Virus record (IMG/VR): IMGVR_UViG_3300027742_000001
Span: 27,914 to 91,913 of that record
Direction: 5' to 3' (one strand)
Origin: a virus
Length of the DNA stretch: 64,000 nucleotides
Shown here: one piece after another, positions 53,005 through 61,254 of the stretch
How the letters are laid out: the number at the start of each line of letters is the position of its first letter
Position numbering within the stretch: position 1 is the stretch's first letter
Translations under genes and position numbers: made by a program
Notes under the pieces: model-generated
The model's input: the letters and a program-made list of their open reading frames with translations, nothing else
Told to the model about the DNA's origin: nothing
Database searches by the model: none

Positions 53005-53521
53005 AAGTCTTATTCCTAAAGGGGAATTAATTCAATTAAAACACTCTGATATAAAACCTCTTAGAGATAAGTTATTATCTGAAATAAATAATACTTGTCC
53101 TCTTTGTGGTAAAGAAATACAAGATGGAAAGGCTATCTTAGAACATTCCCATATAAAGGGGGTTGGTGGAACTGGATTAATAAGGGGTGTTTGTTGTAGT
53201 TCATGCAATATTCTACTTGGTAAGGTTGAAAATAACTGTAAAAGGTATAATATTTCTTTACAAGAACTTCCTAATGTTTTAGTACAGATGGCTACTTGGT
53301 TAAGTAAAGAACATTTACCTTTTGTACACCCAAATGAGAAACCTAAAGAGCCTATTTTAACAAAGAGTTCTTATAATGAGCTTAAAAAGGTTATTTTAGA
53401 AAATAATTTTACAAAAGATATGAAAAAGTTACCTAAATATCGAGATAAAAAACAAAAATTAACAAAAGTTTTGCAAGAAATGTTTACAAAATACAATGTA
53501 GAGCCTAAATTTTATAAATAA
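52988..53521 (+). CDS. Endonuclease VII-like Holliday junction resolvase
   Basis: 177 residues. NNTCPLCGK (C37, C40), ILEHSH (H53), CCSSCNILLG (C70, C73, N74) match T4 endonuclease VII: two CxxC pairs, catalytic His and Asn at the expected spacing. Resolves branched DNA before packaging. It overlaps the MazG-like gene by 17 bp; the ribosome site is poor, so it is likely coupled to that gene. Confidence 0.82.
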   Translation: MNTFIKSLIPKGELIQLKHSDIKPLRDKLLSEINNTCPLCGKEIQDGKAILEHSHIKGVGGTGLIRGVCCSSCNILLGKVENNCKRYNISLQELPNVLVQMATWLSKEHLPFVHPNEKPKEPILTKSSYNELKKVILENNFTKDMKKLPKYRDKKQKLTKVLQEMFTKYNVEPKFYK

Positions 53522-53563
53522 TTTAAAGATTATTTTACTTAGGTTTTACTATAAAGGAGATTG

Positions 53564-54988
53564 GTGAAAAAATACAAACATATTGATACTAATATATTAT
53601 TATTAGATAGTCAAAATTTAAAAATATTAGCTGAAGTTGATAATTCAGAAGATGATATTACTTTAGTTATTTCAGAAACTGTTATTGATGAGTTAGACTC
53701 TAAAAAGTCTTTATTATCCGAACTAGGATATAATGCAAGAGAGTTTGGAAGAACAATATCTAAAGCAGAAGTTATATCAACAAATGATTATGGTAGTTTC
53801 TCAGTTGTGAAGATAAACCTAAATGGTATTTCTATTGAGATAGTTTCAAAAAAAGAATATAAATTATGTAATTCAGAAAGTGGTTCTATAAGTAATGACT
53901 TAAAGATATTAGAAATTGTACAAGTTTATTCCGATACTTTTTTAGGACAACAGATATTTATATCTAATGATGTTATGGCTAGGATAAGAGCAACCTCGTT
54001 AGGGTTAGAGACTACTTCTTTAATTGAGGTAGATAATGTTGATTTAGATTTTTCAAAAGAATTAAAGGTTAGTTCAGATATTTTTTCTAAGATTAGAAAT
54101 AACTCAAATTTAACTATTTATGATATTGATAAAGATTATTGTACTAGAAATTATAATTATACTATTACTTGTGAGGAAACTAATCAACAAAAATTAATTA
54201 GTGTACTTCCTGAAGGTAAAATTGATTATATTTCAAAGGAAAAGGAAACAGATTTACGAAGACAAGAAGCTAGTCCTATTAATAAAGGTCAATTATTCTT
54301 TAGTAATGCTATTCAGAGTCAATTATATGATATAATAATTTGTGAAAGTTTAAGTGGTTCAGGTAAAACTGTAAGTGCTTTATCAAATGCTATGAAGCTT
54401 ATAAAAGCTAAAAAGTATGAATGTATCTATTATATTAGAAACAGTGTAGATGATGTTGATAAAGCCGAACAACAGGGTTTCAGAAAGGGCGGGGATTCTG
54501 AAAAAAATGGTATATTCTTTTTACCTTTAGATGATACCTTAGATTTTATTGCTAGAAAGAAACATAGTAATTCGAAATTAAAAGCAAATGAATTAGAAGA
54601 AAAAATTAATGCTGAAAAAGAGGATATGATGAAAAAATATAATATTATTCCTTTAACTGCATTAGGTTTAAGAGGTAGAACTTTAAGACCTAACTCTATT
54701 ATAATTTTTGAGGAAATTCAAAATGCTAGTTCTAGTTCTTTTCAAAAAATGTTAACAAGAGTTGGTAAAAACTCAATGATTATATGTATTGGTTCACAAA
54801 ATCAGATTGATAATCCTTATTTAACTAAATATAATAATGGATTAAGTATTTTATTAGACTCTTGTACTAAGAAAATGGAAACAGATATTAATTTATATGG
54901 AGTTACCTTACATAAAGTAGCTAGGTCTTCCGTTTCAGAGTTTGCTGAAAAACTTTTTACAAACAAATTACAACTAAAAGAGGGCTAA
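53564..54988 (+). CDS. PIN-PhoH fusion ATPase
   Basis: 474 residues. Start GTG 53564 preferred because AAAGGAGA leaves 4 nt of spacing; the TTG at 53561 is too close. Residues 1-150 form a PIN nuclease domain (HIDTNILLL with an acidic D, ISETVIDELDSKK). Residues 235-470 contain the PhoH ATPase: SLSGSGKT (Walker A), IIIFEEIQNAS (Walker B) and a final arginine region. PIN-PhoH fusions act as ATP-driven RNA nucleases or helicases; phage copies are common in marine genomes, and their role may be degrading host RNA. Confidence 0.85.
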   Translation: MKKYKHIDTNILLLDSQNLKILAEVDNSEDDITLVISETVIDELDSKKSLLSELGYNAREFGRTISKAEVISTNDYGSFSVVKINLNGISIEIVSKKEYKLCNSESGSISNDLKILEIVQVYSDTFLGQQIFISNDVMARIRATSLGLETTSLIEVDNVDLDFSKELKVSSDIFSKIRNNSNLTIYDIDKDYCTRNYNYTITCEETNQQKLISVLPEGKIDYISKEKETDLRRQEASPINKGQLFFSNAIQSQLYDIIICESLSGSGKTVSALSNAMKLIKAKKYECIYYIRNSVDDVDKAEQQGFRKGGDSEKNGIFFLPLDDTLDFIARKKHSNSKLKANELEEKINAEKEDMMKKYNIIPLTALGLRGRTLRPNSIIIFEEIQNASSSSFQKMLTRVGKNSMIICIGSQNQIDNPYLTKYNNGLSILLDSCTKKMETDINLYGVTLHKVARSSVSEFAEKLFTNKLQLKEG

Positions 54989-54998
54989 TAACCCTCTT
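54978..54998 (+). terminator. Terminator after the PhoH gene
   Basis: AAGAGGG-ctaataa-CCCTCTT, 7-bp stem around the stop codon, followed by CTTAC. It closes the DNA metabolism block. Confidence 0.65.
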
Positions 54999-55070
54999 CT
55001 TACACAAAAAAACTTATAAAACTACAAATTAATAAAAAATCAAACAAAATATCTTATTATTGTTACTTAA

Positions 55071-55103
55071 TTAAGCAAACTTTTATAAACTATCTGATAT
55101 AAT
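55071..55103 (+). promoter_or_regulatory. Phage promoter, TTAAGC class
   Basis: TTAAGCAAACTTTTATA starts at 55071, TATAAT at 55098, spacing 27. Heads the small-gene block 55136-59186. Confidence 0.78.
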
Positions 55104-55135
55104 ACTTTCTATAAAACAAAAATAAAGGAGAAATA

Positions 55136-55357
55136 TTGAATAATATTGATAGAGATAAAATAAGAGAGATTATACTTAAATATGAGAACACATATCCTAC
55201 TGAGACATTAGAATATAGTTTTAGTAACTGTATGGATATTGTTGAAGAAGTGTTATCTTATTTAGATTATGAAGAGAAAAACAAAGGCATGATAACTAGA
55301 TATATGGATAGTTATATGAAAAGAGAGAACATTTTATTTAAAAAGGAGAAATATTGA
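55136..55357 (+). CDS. Small hypothetical protein (73 aa)
   Basis: TTG start behind AAAGGAGAAATA. Helical, charged; unknown. First gene after the 55071-55103 promoter. Confidence 0.62.
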   Translation: MNNIDRDKIREIILKYENTYPTETLEYSFSNCMDIVEEVLSYLDYEEKNKGMITRYMDSYMKRENILFKKEKY

Positions 55358-55431
55358 AAAACAGTTATTACAAAGCAAAAACAAATGGGGATTCTAAAAA
55401 CCCTTATCTAAAAACAAAGGAAGGAGAATAA
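55354..55431 (+). CDS. Very short protein (25 aa), uncertain
   Basis: TTG start behind AAAAGGAGAAATA overlapping the previous stop; MKNSYYKAKTNGDSKNPYLK. Only supported by the ribosome site and the overlap. Confidence 0.35.
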   Translation: MKNSYYKAKTNGDSKNPYLKTKEGE

Positions 55432-55433
55432 TT

Positions 55434-55649
55434 ATGACAAAAGAAAGTATAGCAAAGATATTATTTGAGGAGTTAACTTATCTATATTGTGATAGTTGTA
55501 GATTTCAAGATATATCGGAAGAAGAAGCAAATGAATTATATGGACATTATGGTTGTGAAGATTGTTATAGAAAACATATGGAATGGGAAATTAGTGAAGG
55601 AACAGCTAATATATTAGCAAGTAAAATTTTAGAAAGTAAAGGAGAATGA
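55434..55649 (+). CDS. Small Cys-rich protein (71 aa)
   Basis: LYCDSCRFQDI...YGCEDCYRKHMEW, two CxxC pairs fit for zinc; start behind AAGGAGAATAATT. Similar to other zinc-knuckle proteins in the early regions. Confidence 0.68.
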   Translation: MTKESIAKILFEELTYLYCDSCRFQDISEEEANELYGHYGCEDCYRKHMEWEISEGTANILASKILESKGE

Positions 55650-55994
55650 ATGCAAAAAGAATACATAGGAAGTTTAGGAGTAAGACATAATCTTACAAAG
55701 TATACACTAACAAATGGTGTTGAGGTTATTCTTAATAAACAAGAAGAAGAAGAATTATTTAAAGATACAGAATTATTTGAAGATACTTTAGGGGATTATC
55801 TGTTATTACAGAATGACCACCAATATTTAGTAGAGGAAGCTAATGAGTTAGAAGAGTTACTAGCCAAAAGTGAGAGAGCTAATGAGAAATACCAAAACCA
55901 TATAGAAGTTTTAGAAACAAGACTTGAAAAGTATAAAGATATTGTAAAAACTTTCAAAGATTTTCAAGAACAAGTATCTAAAGTAAAAGTTTAA
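55650..55994 (+). CDS. Coiled-coil small protein (114 aa)
   Basis: Abuts the previous stop (TGAATG). Residues 60-112 form an acidic coiled coil (NELEELLAKSERANEKYQNH). Unknown. Confidence 0.65.
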   Translation: MQKEYIGSLGVRHNLTKYTLTNGVEVILNKQEEEELFKDTELFEDTLGDYLLLQNDHQYLVEEANELEELLAKSERANEKYQNHIEVLETRLEKYKDIVKTFKDFQEQVSKVKV

Positions 55995-56003
55995 GGAGAA
56001 TAT

Positions 56004-56330
56004 ATGAAAACAATTAGAACAGATAGAACAAATAGATTTAAAAAAGAACATAAAACAATTTGTAAGATTTCATTAGGAAATTCTTTCAGTATTTATTCAG
56101 AAGAAACTCTTGAAAAGGTTACTCAATTAGATATTAAGGAAAATGACTTTGTTGTACTTTATAATATAGCTTTCGGTGGTAAATTTGTAGGTAAAATTAC
56201 TCAAAAGAACCCTTTTCTTAACTTGAATGAAAATAAGATAAGAAATATTAAACCAAATGTTCAAAAAGGTATTATTTGTAGAAAAGCAACTTTAATGGAT
56301 AGATTTTTAGATAAAATGGGGTGGCTATAA
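56004..56330 (+). CDS. Small basic protein (108 aa)
   Basis: Basic N-terminus (MKTIRTDRTNRFKKEHKTI), then beta-type region. Behind AAGGAGAATAT. Unknown. Confidence 0.65.
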   Translation: MKTIRTDRTNRFKKEHKTICKISLGNSFSIYSEETLEKVTQLDIKENDFVVLYNIAFGGKFVGKITQKNPFLNLNENKIRNIKPNVQKGIICRKATLMDRFLDKMGWL

Positions 56331-56863
56331 TGGTTATTTTTCTTGGTGTATTTCTAATTTCTATAATATTTTTTATGTTGATATGGATGATATTAGCTTT
56401 ACTTAATGTTGTTAGTAATAATGAAGAAAAAATTATAATACCTATCTTTGTTACAGCAATAATTATAGGTTCCCTTTTTGTTTATAATAATTATAAAAAT
56501 AGAGAACTTAGAGAAAGGTCTTTTAATACAACTGAATTTAATATTTATAGTATTGAAAGAATATCTTCAATAGAGGGTAACTTTGTATTAGGTACAGGTG
56601 GTATTTCTGAAAAACAAAATTATATATTCTATATCCAAAAAGAAAATAAAGCAAAAGTATTAAGTAAAATTGAAGCTTATGGAACAGAGGTTTTCGAAGG
56701 GGATTATTCACCAAAGATTGTAAAAACAGAATGTATACCTAGTATAGAATTTGATTGGGGCATAGGAACAACTTTACCTAATTATTCTAGTTGTTGGGAT
56801 TATAAAGATAAGTATCAAATATATGTTCCTAAAAATACAATTATAAAAAATATGAAATTATAA
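56330..56863 (+). CDS. Membrane protein (177 aa)
   Basis: ATG 56330 (TAATG overlap) preferred over an in-frame GTG at 56321. Two membrane segments at about 1-25 and 37-53; the remaining 120 residues are a soluble, beta-rich domain facing one side, with cysteines C131 and C150. Unknown. Confidence 0.65.
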   Translation: MVIFLGVFLISIIFFMLIWMILALLNVVSNNEEKIIIPIFVTAIIIGSLFVYNNYKNRELRERSFNTTEFNIYSIERISSIEGNFVLGTGGISEKQNYIFYIQKENKAKVLSKIEAYGTEVFEGDYSPKIVKTECIPSIEFDWGIGTTLPNYSSCWDYKDKYQIYVPKNTIIKNMKL

Positions 56864-56872
56864 GGAGAAATA

Positions 56873-57124
56873 ATGAAAAAGAAAATTAAAGCAATTAAAG
56901 AAATAGATTCAAGTAAAGAGTTCTTATTAAAGAAAGGTTATTACAAAATTACTTTTAATGAAACTATTGAAAAAGAGTATATAGTTGTTAGTATCAAAGA
57001 GAATATTTGGTCAAGTATATTAGAGAAATATATTGATGATAATTATTCATTATATGAGGCTTGGTCATTAAAGAAACTTGACTATATTCTTGACCACCGA
57101 GACTTTGAGGGGTATGACTTATGA
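56873..57124 (+). CDS. Small basic protein (83 aa)
   Basis: Lys-rich, behind AAGGAGAAATA; overlaps the next ATG (ATGA). Unknown. Confidence 0.65.
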   Translation: MKKKIKAIKEIDSSKEFLLKKGYYKITFNETIEKEYIVVSIKENIWSSILEKYIDDNYSLYEAWSLKKLDYILDHRDFEGYDL

Positions 57125-57210
57125 ATATAATTAAAGATATAGGTTTTCAAGCAATAGTATTAGTAATAGCATTTTTAGTATTAGGTTTACTTATAGGAGG
57201 TGTTGAATGA
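57121..57210 (+). CDS. Single-span membrane peptide (29 aa)
   Basis: MNIIKDIGFQAIVLVIAFLV followed by LGLLIGGVE; start and stop both overlap the neighbouring genes (ATGA on both sides), which argues for real translation. Unknown role. Confidence 0.5.
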   Translation: MNIIKDIGFQAIVLVIAFLVLGLLIGGVE

Positions 57211-57521
57211 AAAAGTTTTATAAAGCAATTTTAATGAGTCTTATTTTTATAAGTACATTACAAGCAGATTTTAAAGAAAAAGATTATTATGAAATAGTTT
57301 ATGTAGAGGGTTGTTTAAATAGTATAAAAGGTAAATCTAGTAATATTCTTATATGTATTGATACTTGGCAATGTCTTAACAATAAGCATAGCAAATACAT
57401 TTTAAGAGATATTGATAAAGAGAGTAAAACCTCAATAGAGTTTTTTGGTAAAGTAAATATTTTTAATGATAGTTATTGTAAAGAAACTTACTTAGATTAT
57501 TGGGTTAAGGAGAATAAATGA
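57207..57521 (+). CDS. Secreted Cys-rich small protein (104 aa)
   Basis: Signal peptide of about 20 residues (MKKFYKAILMSLIFISTLQA, cleavage near LQA). The mature part has four cysteines (CLNS, CIDTWQC, CKE), fitting two disulfides. A periplasmic early protein; superinfection exclusion or envelope role is a guess. Confidence 0.7.
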   Translation: MKKFYKAILMSLIFISTLQADFKEKDYYEIVYVEGCLNSIKGKSSNILICIDTWQCLNNKHSKYILRDIDKESKTSIEFFGKVNIFNDSYCKETYLDYWVKENK

Positions 57522-58009
57522 ATGATATTTTAAAAGTTCATGTAAAGAGTGGTTATAAAGTTAATGATATTAATTCAGCATCATTTAATACAATTACTAT
57601 TGAACCTGAAGTGCTTAATTATTATGTATTTGAGGATTTTCGTAGTAACTTTGATGTACCAATAGATGTTATTAAAGAAATGGCTTCAGAGGAAATTGCA
57701 AAAAATATTGTAAATAAACTTACATATAGAAAAGATGAAAAGTACGATGGCACTATTGTACATTATTTTAGTATAAAAGATTATACAATAAAAGAAAGTG
57801 CTGAAAAAGAACAAATTATTAATAATTTAACAAATGATTACAATAATTTAACAAAGGATTATAGTGAGTTAACTACAATGTACTATAAGTTAATTGATAG
57901 ATATGACATATTAAATGAAGTTTATAGATATAATTCAAGAAATATATTTGAAAAAATAATTGATTGGGTGCTATATGATAAAGTATTTAATAAGAAAAAG
58001 GAGATATAA
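57518..58009 (+). CDS. Coiled-coil protein (163 aa)
   Basis: Overlaps its neighbour by 4 bp. Residues 95-135 are heptad-rich with NDYNNLTKDYSEL repeats; C-terminal basic. Unknown. Confidence 0.65.
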   Translation: MNDILKVHVKSGYKVNDINSASFNTITIEPEVLNYYVFEDFRSNFDVPIDVIKEMASEEIAKNIVNKLTYRKDEKYDGTIVHYFSIKDYTIKESAEKEQIINNLTNDYNNLTKDYSELTTMYYKLIDRYDILNEVYRYNSRNIFEKIIDWVLYDKVFNKKKEI

Positions 58010-58010
58010 T

Positions 58011-58415
58011 ATGAAACACAAAGAATACATAAAACACACAAATTTATTAAAGTTCATTAAAAAAACAAATAAAAAAGAAAAAGAGTTCAAAGAAAACTTA
58101 ATAAGAATTCTTGTAAGGGATTACTCAGATGCTCCTTTTAATTGTAGTTCTAAAGAAATTCAAGAAGGAACAATTCTTGTACCTAATTCTTTTTTAGAAA
58201 AATATAAAGAGTTTAGTTTACTTAAAGATTATTCTTGGGTAAAATTTAATGAACATTGTGATAGTATTATTTTTATTAAGAAAATTGGTTGGGATAATTT
58301 AATAGATAGTCTTAAGTTAATGAGTTTAAAGGAAGATATTACTGAGGATAATTTTAGACAACAGTACTTGTTAGAGCTAAACGGAAATGAATCTTATGAG
58401 TTAAGTAAAGATTAA
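58011..58415 (+). CDS. Small basic protein (134 aa)
   Basis: ATG 58011 behind AAAAAGGAGATATAAT; the in-frame ATG at 57960 lacks a site. Basic N-terminus (KHKEYIKHTNLLKFIKKTNK). Unknown. Confidence 0.65.
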   Translation: MKHKEYIKHTNLLKFIKKTNKKEKEFKENLIRILVRDYSDAPFNCSSKEIQEGTILVPNSFLEKYKEFSLLKDYSWVKFNEHCDSIIFIKKIGWDNLIDSLKLMSLKEDITEDNFRQQYLLELNGNESYELSKD

Positions 58416-58489
58416 AGGAAAAGATATGAAAAGTGAAGACTTTGATAAAGAATTATTTATAGATTGTAAGTAAAAAGAAAGTAAGTGTT

Positions 58490-58538
58490 AAACATATATA
58501 ATATAAATTATATCAAAAAGGGTAAATTATATATGTTT
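58490..58538. repeat. 13-bp inverted repeat upstream of the gene at 58586
   Basis: AAACATATATAAT (58490-58502) and its exact complement ATTATATATGTTT (58526-58538) with a 23-nt centre. It sits in the gap between genes at 58415 and 58586, near TTAACTTATACT, a possible promoter. Possible operator or terminator. Confidence 0.45.
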
Positions 58539-58585
58539 TTGATACTTAACTTATACTAAAAGGGAAAATTAAAAAAGGAGGATTA

Positions 58586-58858
58586 ATGAAAAAGTCTTAT
58601 ACAAAAGAAGTTATTTCATGTAATGTTAAAGAAGGAAGATTTGACTTAGTGATTGAAGATGCTTCTTTTAGAATAATTGATATTAGTGAAAGTGCTAAAA
58701 GAGGTTTTATTATTTATGATAAACTTTATGGTATTGACTTTACAGAGTCTTCTTTTAGGTTATGGGATTTTACAAAAGATTTTGCATATGGTACTTCTAG
58801 ACAAACAACTTTAGAAGATTTAATAAATTATTGCGAGAGAAATCTTGCTATATACTAA
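58586..58858 (+). CDS. Small hypothetical protein (90 aa)
   Basis: AAAAAGGAGGATTA before the ATG; acidic mixed protein (VIEDASFRIIDISESAKRG). Unknown. Confidence 0.65.
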   Translation: MKKSYTKEVISCNVKEGRFDLVIEDASFRIIDISESAKRGFIIYDKLYGIDFTESSFRLWDFTKDFAYGTSRQTTLEDLINYCERNLAIY

Positions 58859-58874
58859 TTTAAAAGGAGAATAA

Positions 58875-59186
58875 ATGCTAAGCACAAAAGAATTAAATAA
58901 AGAAGCTAATAATATTTCAGTAAACCACCTAAAAGAATACTTCAAAGAGTTACCTATTAAGATTCTATCCGTCAATGATACAGTATATTCTCATGAGATA
59001 ACTACGTATACTTATGTTTATGGGGTATTTGATAAAAAAGAGGCTCAAGGAAATTATATTATATCAAATTACTTAATGAGGTTTTCTTTTAAAGGGGAAA
59101 CTAAAGAAATACTTCTTAATGAGGATTTACTTCGAGATAAAGAACCTTTAATAAATTCTCTTAAATGGGATTTAGGGTTAAGGTAA
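58875..59186 (+). CDS. Small hypothetical protein (103 aa)
   Basis: Helical first half, AAAAGGAGAATAA site. Last gene before the non-coding stretch at 59187. Unknown. Confidence 0.65.
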   Translation: MLSTKELNKEANNISVNHLKEYFKELPIKILSVNDTVYSHEITTYTYVYGVFDKKEAQGNYIISNYLMRFSFKGETKEILLNEDLLRDKEPLINSLKWDLGLR

Positions 59187-59210
59187 GGTCTTTTTAGTCC
59201 TTTTTTAATT
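59185..59210 (+). terminator. Terminator with T-run
   Basis: AAGG...CCTT short stem followed by TTTTTTAATTTTTT. Weak stem, strong T-run. Confidence 0.55.
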
Positions 59211-59620
59211 TTTTATTCTAGTGAGTTTTAAAAAGAGGGGGCTTTTTGGGTGAGGTTAGTGGGGTATTCTTTTTTGAGTATCCTTTGTGAGAAGGTTTCA
59301 AATGGGTTTGTTAAACGTGGTTTGTTTGATAATTGTGTAGGGGGTTGTTTGATTGGTGTATTTCTTAAAGTTAGCTTAAATAGGTATTTGGGTTTAATAG
59401 TTATATTTGGGTCGGTACAGATGATAACAATTATCAATATCCGTGTATCCTCCCCCTATGATAACAAAACTAATTATCAAAACCAATAAAACAAAACTTA
59501 TTATTAACCAATTTAATAAACGATACTTATTATCAATACTAATTAAACAATCTATCATAACATAATCATACAGTACATCTAAAAAATATTATAATTTAAG
59601 CTTTATTTTATTAAAAAGCC
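59211..59620. other. Non-coding region with strand composition flip, possible origin
   Basis: About 400 bp without a credible gene. 59222-59420 is G/T-rich on the + strand; 59450-59580 is almost G-free and A/C-rich, with a sharp switch near 59430. It includes TGATAA-caa-TTATCA palindromes (59425-59440) and repeated ACTTATTAT motifs (59500-59555). Such skew switches and AT-rich repeats are typical of origins. Confidence 0.45.
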
Positions 59621-59649
59621 TTGCAATTTTATCTAAAAGAGAGTATAAT
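59621..59649 (+). promoter_or_regulatory. Sigma-70-like promoter
   Basis: TTGCAA (59621-59626), 17-nt spacer, TATAAT (59644-59649), 30 bp before the ATG at 59679. Closer to the host consensus than the phage TTAA family. Confidence 0.7.
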
Positions 59650-59678
59650 AAATAAAAAACAAAAAAGGAAAAAACAAA

Positions 59679-59969
59679 ATGAAAAGTTATCTACTAAGAA
59701 AAAATGATTTATATATCAAAACTGAATTGAAATATGGAGATATAGGATTTATAATAAATATAGAAAAAGTAAATTTAAGTGATGTTAAATTAAGTAAGTA
59801 TCAATTAAACAAGCTTAGTAATAAAGATTATTTTATATCTTTAAATAAAGTAAGTACAATATTATTAAATAAAGAAAATGTACTAAGTGAAATTATTTAT
59901 AATAATTCAAAAGATAAAAAAGAATCAATAGAAAATTTTAAAAAAGATAATAAAATCTTATTTATTTAA
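59679..59969 (+). CDS. Small basic protein (96 aa)
   Basis: First gene after the non-coding stretch and the 59621-59649 promoter; AAAAAAGGAAAAAACAAA before the ATG. Lys/Asn-rich; unknown. Confidence 0.65.
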   Translation: MKSYLLRKNDLYIKTELKYGDIGFIINIEKVNLSDVKLSKYQLNKLSNKDYFISLNKVSTILLNKENVLSEIIYNNSKDKKESIENFKKDNKILFI

Positions 59970-59987
59970 GTTAACTTTAGATATAAT
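59966..59987 (+). promoter_or_regulatory. Possible promoter upstream of the gene at 60018
   Basis: TTAAGTTAACTTTA at 59966 and TATAAT at 59982 (spacing 16, as in the variant at 4446). Also GTTAA...TTAAC dyad. Confidence 0.45.
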
Positions 59988-60017
59988 TAACAAACAAAAA
60001 CATTAAAAGGAAACAAA

Positions 60018-60623
60018 ATGAAAATAGAATTAACATACAGCGAAACAAAAGAGCTTTTAAACAATGGAGTATCTAAAGAAGATATTAATTACTTTACTAA
60101 TGGAACTAAATTCAGCACAGATGCGATGGATGACTTTATAGAGTTAATTAAAAATAGAATTGATAACGATAATTTTACAAATGTTACTGAGATGATTAAC
60201 ACTTTAAACGATATCTCTATTGATGACTTCTTTGAGTTAACTTCAGATGGTTTTGCCGAATCAATTAATAATGTAGATGATATTATAGTATTATCTGATT
60301 ATATAGACACTATAAGAGATAATATCCAAAAAGAGTTTGGAGGTATTTATAATGATTATACATTTCAGCCTTCAGAAGATGGAGGGATATATACAGAGAG
60401 TAACATTTTAAAAGAGTTTGATTTTGGTTTACTAACAGATTTTATTAATTGTACAGCAGTAATAGAAATTAGAATAGACTTAAGACCTTCTTGTTATTCA
60501 TATGTAGGACTTCATGTTATTAACGATAATAACAAACAAAGTATGTTAGGAGAATATAACTATCTACATTTTGAAGTTTTAAGTGATGGTAGTTTAGACA
60601 CTCCAACTTTAGAAAGTATGTAA
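60018..60623 (+). CDS. Hypothetical protein (201 aa)
   Basis: Strongly acidic, helical first half; residues 150-190 beta-type (AVIEIRIDLRPSCYSYVG). AAAAGGAAACAAA site. Unknown. Confidence 0.7.
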   Translation: MKIELTYSETKELLNNGVSKEDINYFTNGTKFSTDAMDDFIELIKNRIDNDNFTNVTEMINTLNDISIDDFFELTSDGFAESINNVDDIIVLSDYIDTIRDNIQKEFGGIYNDYTFQPSEDGGIYTESNILKEFDFGLLTDFINCTAVIEIRIDLRPSCYSYVGLHVINDNNKQSMLGEYNYLHFEVLSDGSLDTPTLESM

Positions 60624-60632
60624 GAAACAAAC

Positions 60633-60707
60633 ATGAAAAGAAAAGTTTTAAAAACAATAGCTAAATTAGATTTATTAGTTATAAAATATGGTAAAAAGTT
60701 TTTATAA
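60633..60707 (+). CDS. Very short basic peptide (24 aa), uncertain
   Basis: MKRKVLKTIAKLDLLVIKYG; weak ribosome site. Could be noise. Confidence 0.25.
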   Translation: MKRKVLKTIAKLDLLVIKYGKKFL

Positions 60708-60711
60708 AACA

Positions 60712-60758
60712 AATTAAACAAAAACAAATAAAAAGGATAAAACAAAATGGAAGATTTA
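60712..60758 (+). repeat. Direct repeat of a gene leader, copy 1
   Basis: 47-nt leader AATTAAACAAAAACAAATAA... to the first codons of the 60747 gene, nearly identical to 61042-61087 (one base less). Confidence 0.7.
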
Positions 60759-61061
60759 TTTAGTATAACAGGATATGAGGAAATCAATCATATAAAGTTA
60801 AACGATGAAATATTTGATAATGGATTATATGAGTATAGAATTGAAAATAGAGTTGACTTTATTGATACTTTAATAGATTGGATTAGCGAGGCTACACAAT
60901 GCAAAGAAATTATGAAGGAAGATTTAAAGTACCTTATATGTCTGGAGGATGAGTTTATTTTTTCTTCAATTAGTACAAATGAGTATATTGCAAAAAGTGA
61001 GGACTTAGAACAATTTAATGGTATATGTAAAGAGTTGTTAGAATTAAACAAAAACAAATAA
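60747..61061 (+). CDS. Small acidic protein (104 aa)
   Basis: Starts MEDLFSI behind AAAAAGGATAAAACAAA; acidic helical. Unknown. Shares its first codons and leader with the next gene. Confidence 0.65.
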   Translation: MEDLFSITGYEEINHIKLNDEIFDNGLYEYRIENRVDFIDTLIDWISEATQCKEIMKEDLKYLICLEDEFIFSSISTNEYIAKSEDLEQFNGICKELLELNKNK

Positions 61062-61087
61062 AAGGATAAAACAAAATGGAAGATTTA
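61042..61087 (+). repeat. Direct repeat of a gene leader, copy 2
   Basis: 46-nt copy of 60712-60758 ahead of and into the 61076 gene; suggests a local duplication. Confidence 0.7.
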
Positions 61088-61252
61088 ACAAAAGAACAAA
61101 TTTGGAATTACATAGTTGAGTATAACATCGCAACAGAAGAGGAATTACAGTTAATAACACAAATAAATGGTTATAATGAAAATAGTTTAAATGATGTTAT
61201 TTATGCTAGAACAGGTTATAATGATATTGCACAATTAATGGAGGAAAATTAA
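61076..61252 (+). CDS. Small acidic protein (58 aa)
   Basis: MEDLTKEQIWNYIVEYNIAT...INGYNENSLNDVIYARTGYNDI; the NGYNE.SLND..Y.RTGY pattern looks like a conserved small phage family. AAAGGATAAAACAAA site. Function unknown. Confidence 0.65.
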   Translation: MEDLTKEQIWNYIVEYNIATEEELQLITQINGYNENSLNDVIYARTGYNDIAQLMEEN

Positions 61253-61254
61253 TC

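Noticed and set aside
53523-53555. TTAAAG at 27 nt before TATAAA, like the promoter family
   Set aside because: The hexamer overlaps the ribosome site of the PhoH gene, so a transcript would start at the start codon; likely chance.
58426-58473. 15-codon frame MKSEDFDKELFIDCK after AAAGGAAAAGAT
   Set aside because: Too short and isolated to call; may be a decayed gene.
59228-59489. Open frames on both strands in the 59187-59678 gap
   Set aside because: No ribosome site, odd composition caused by the strand skew, no overlap with neighbours.
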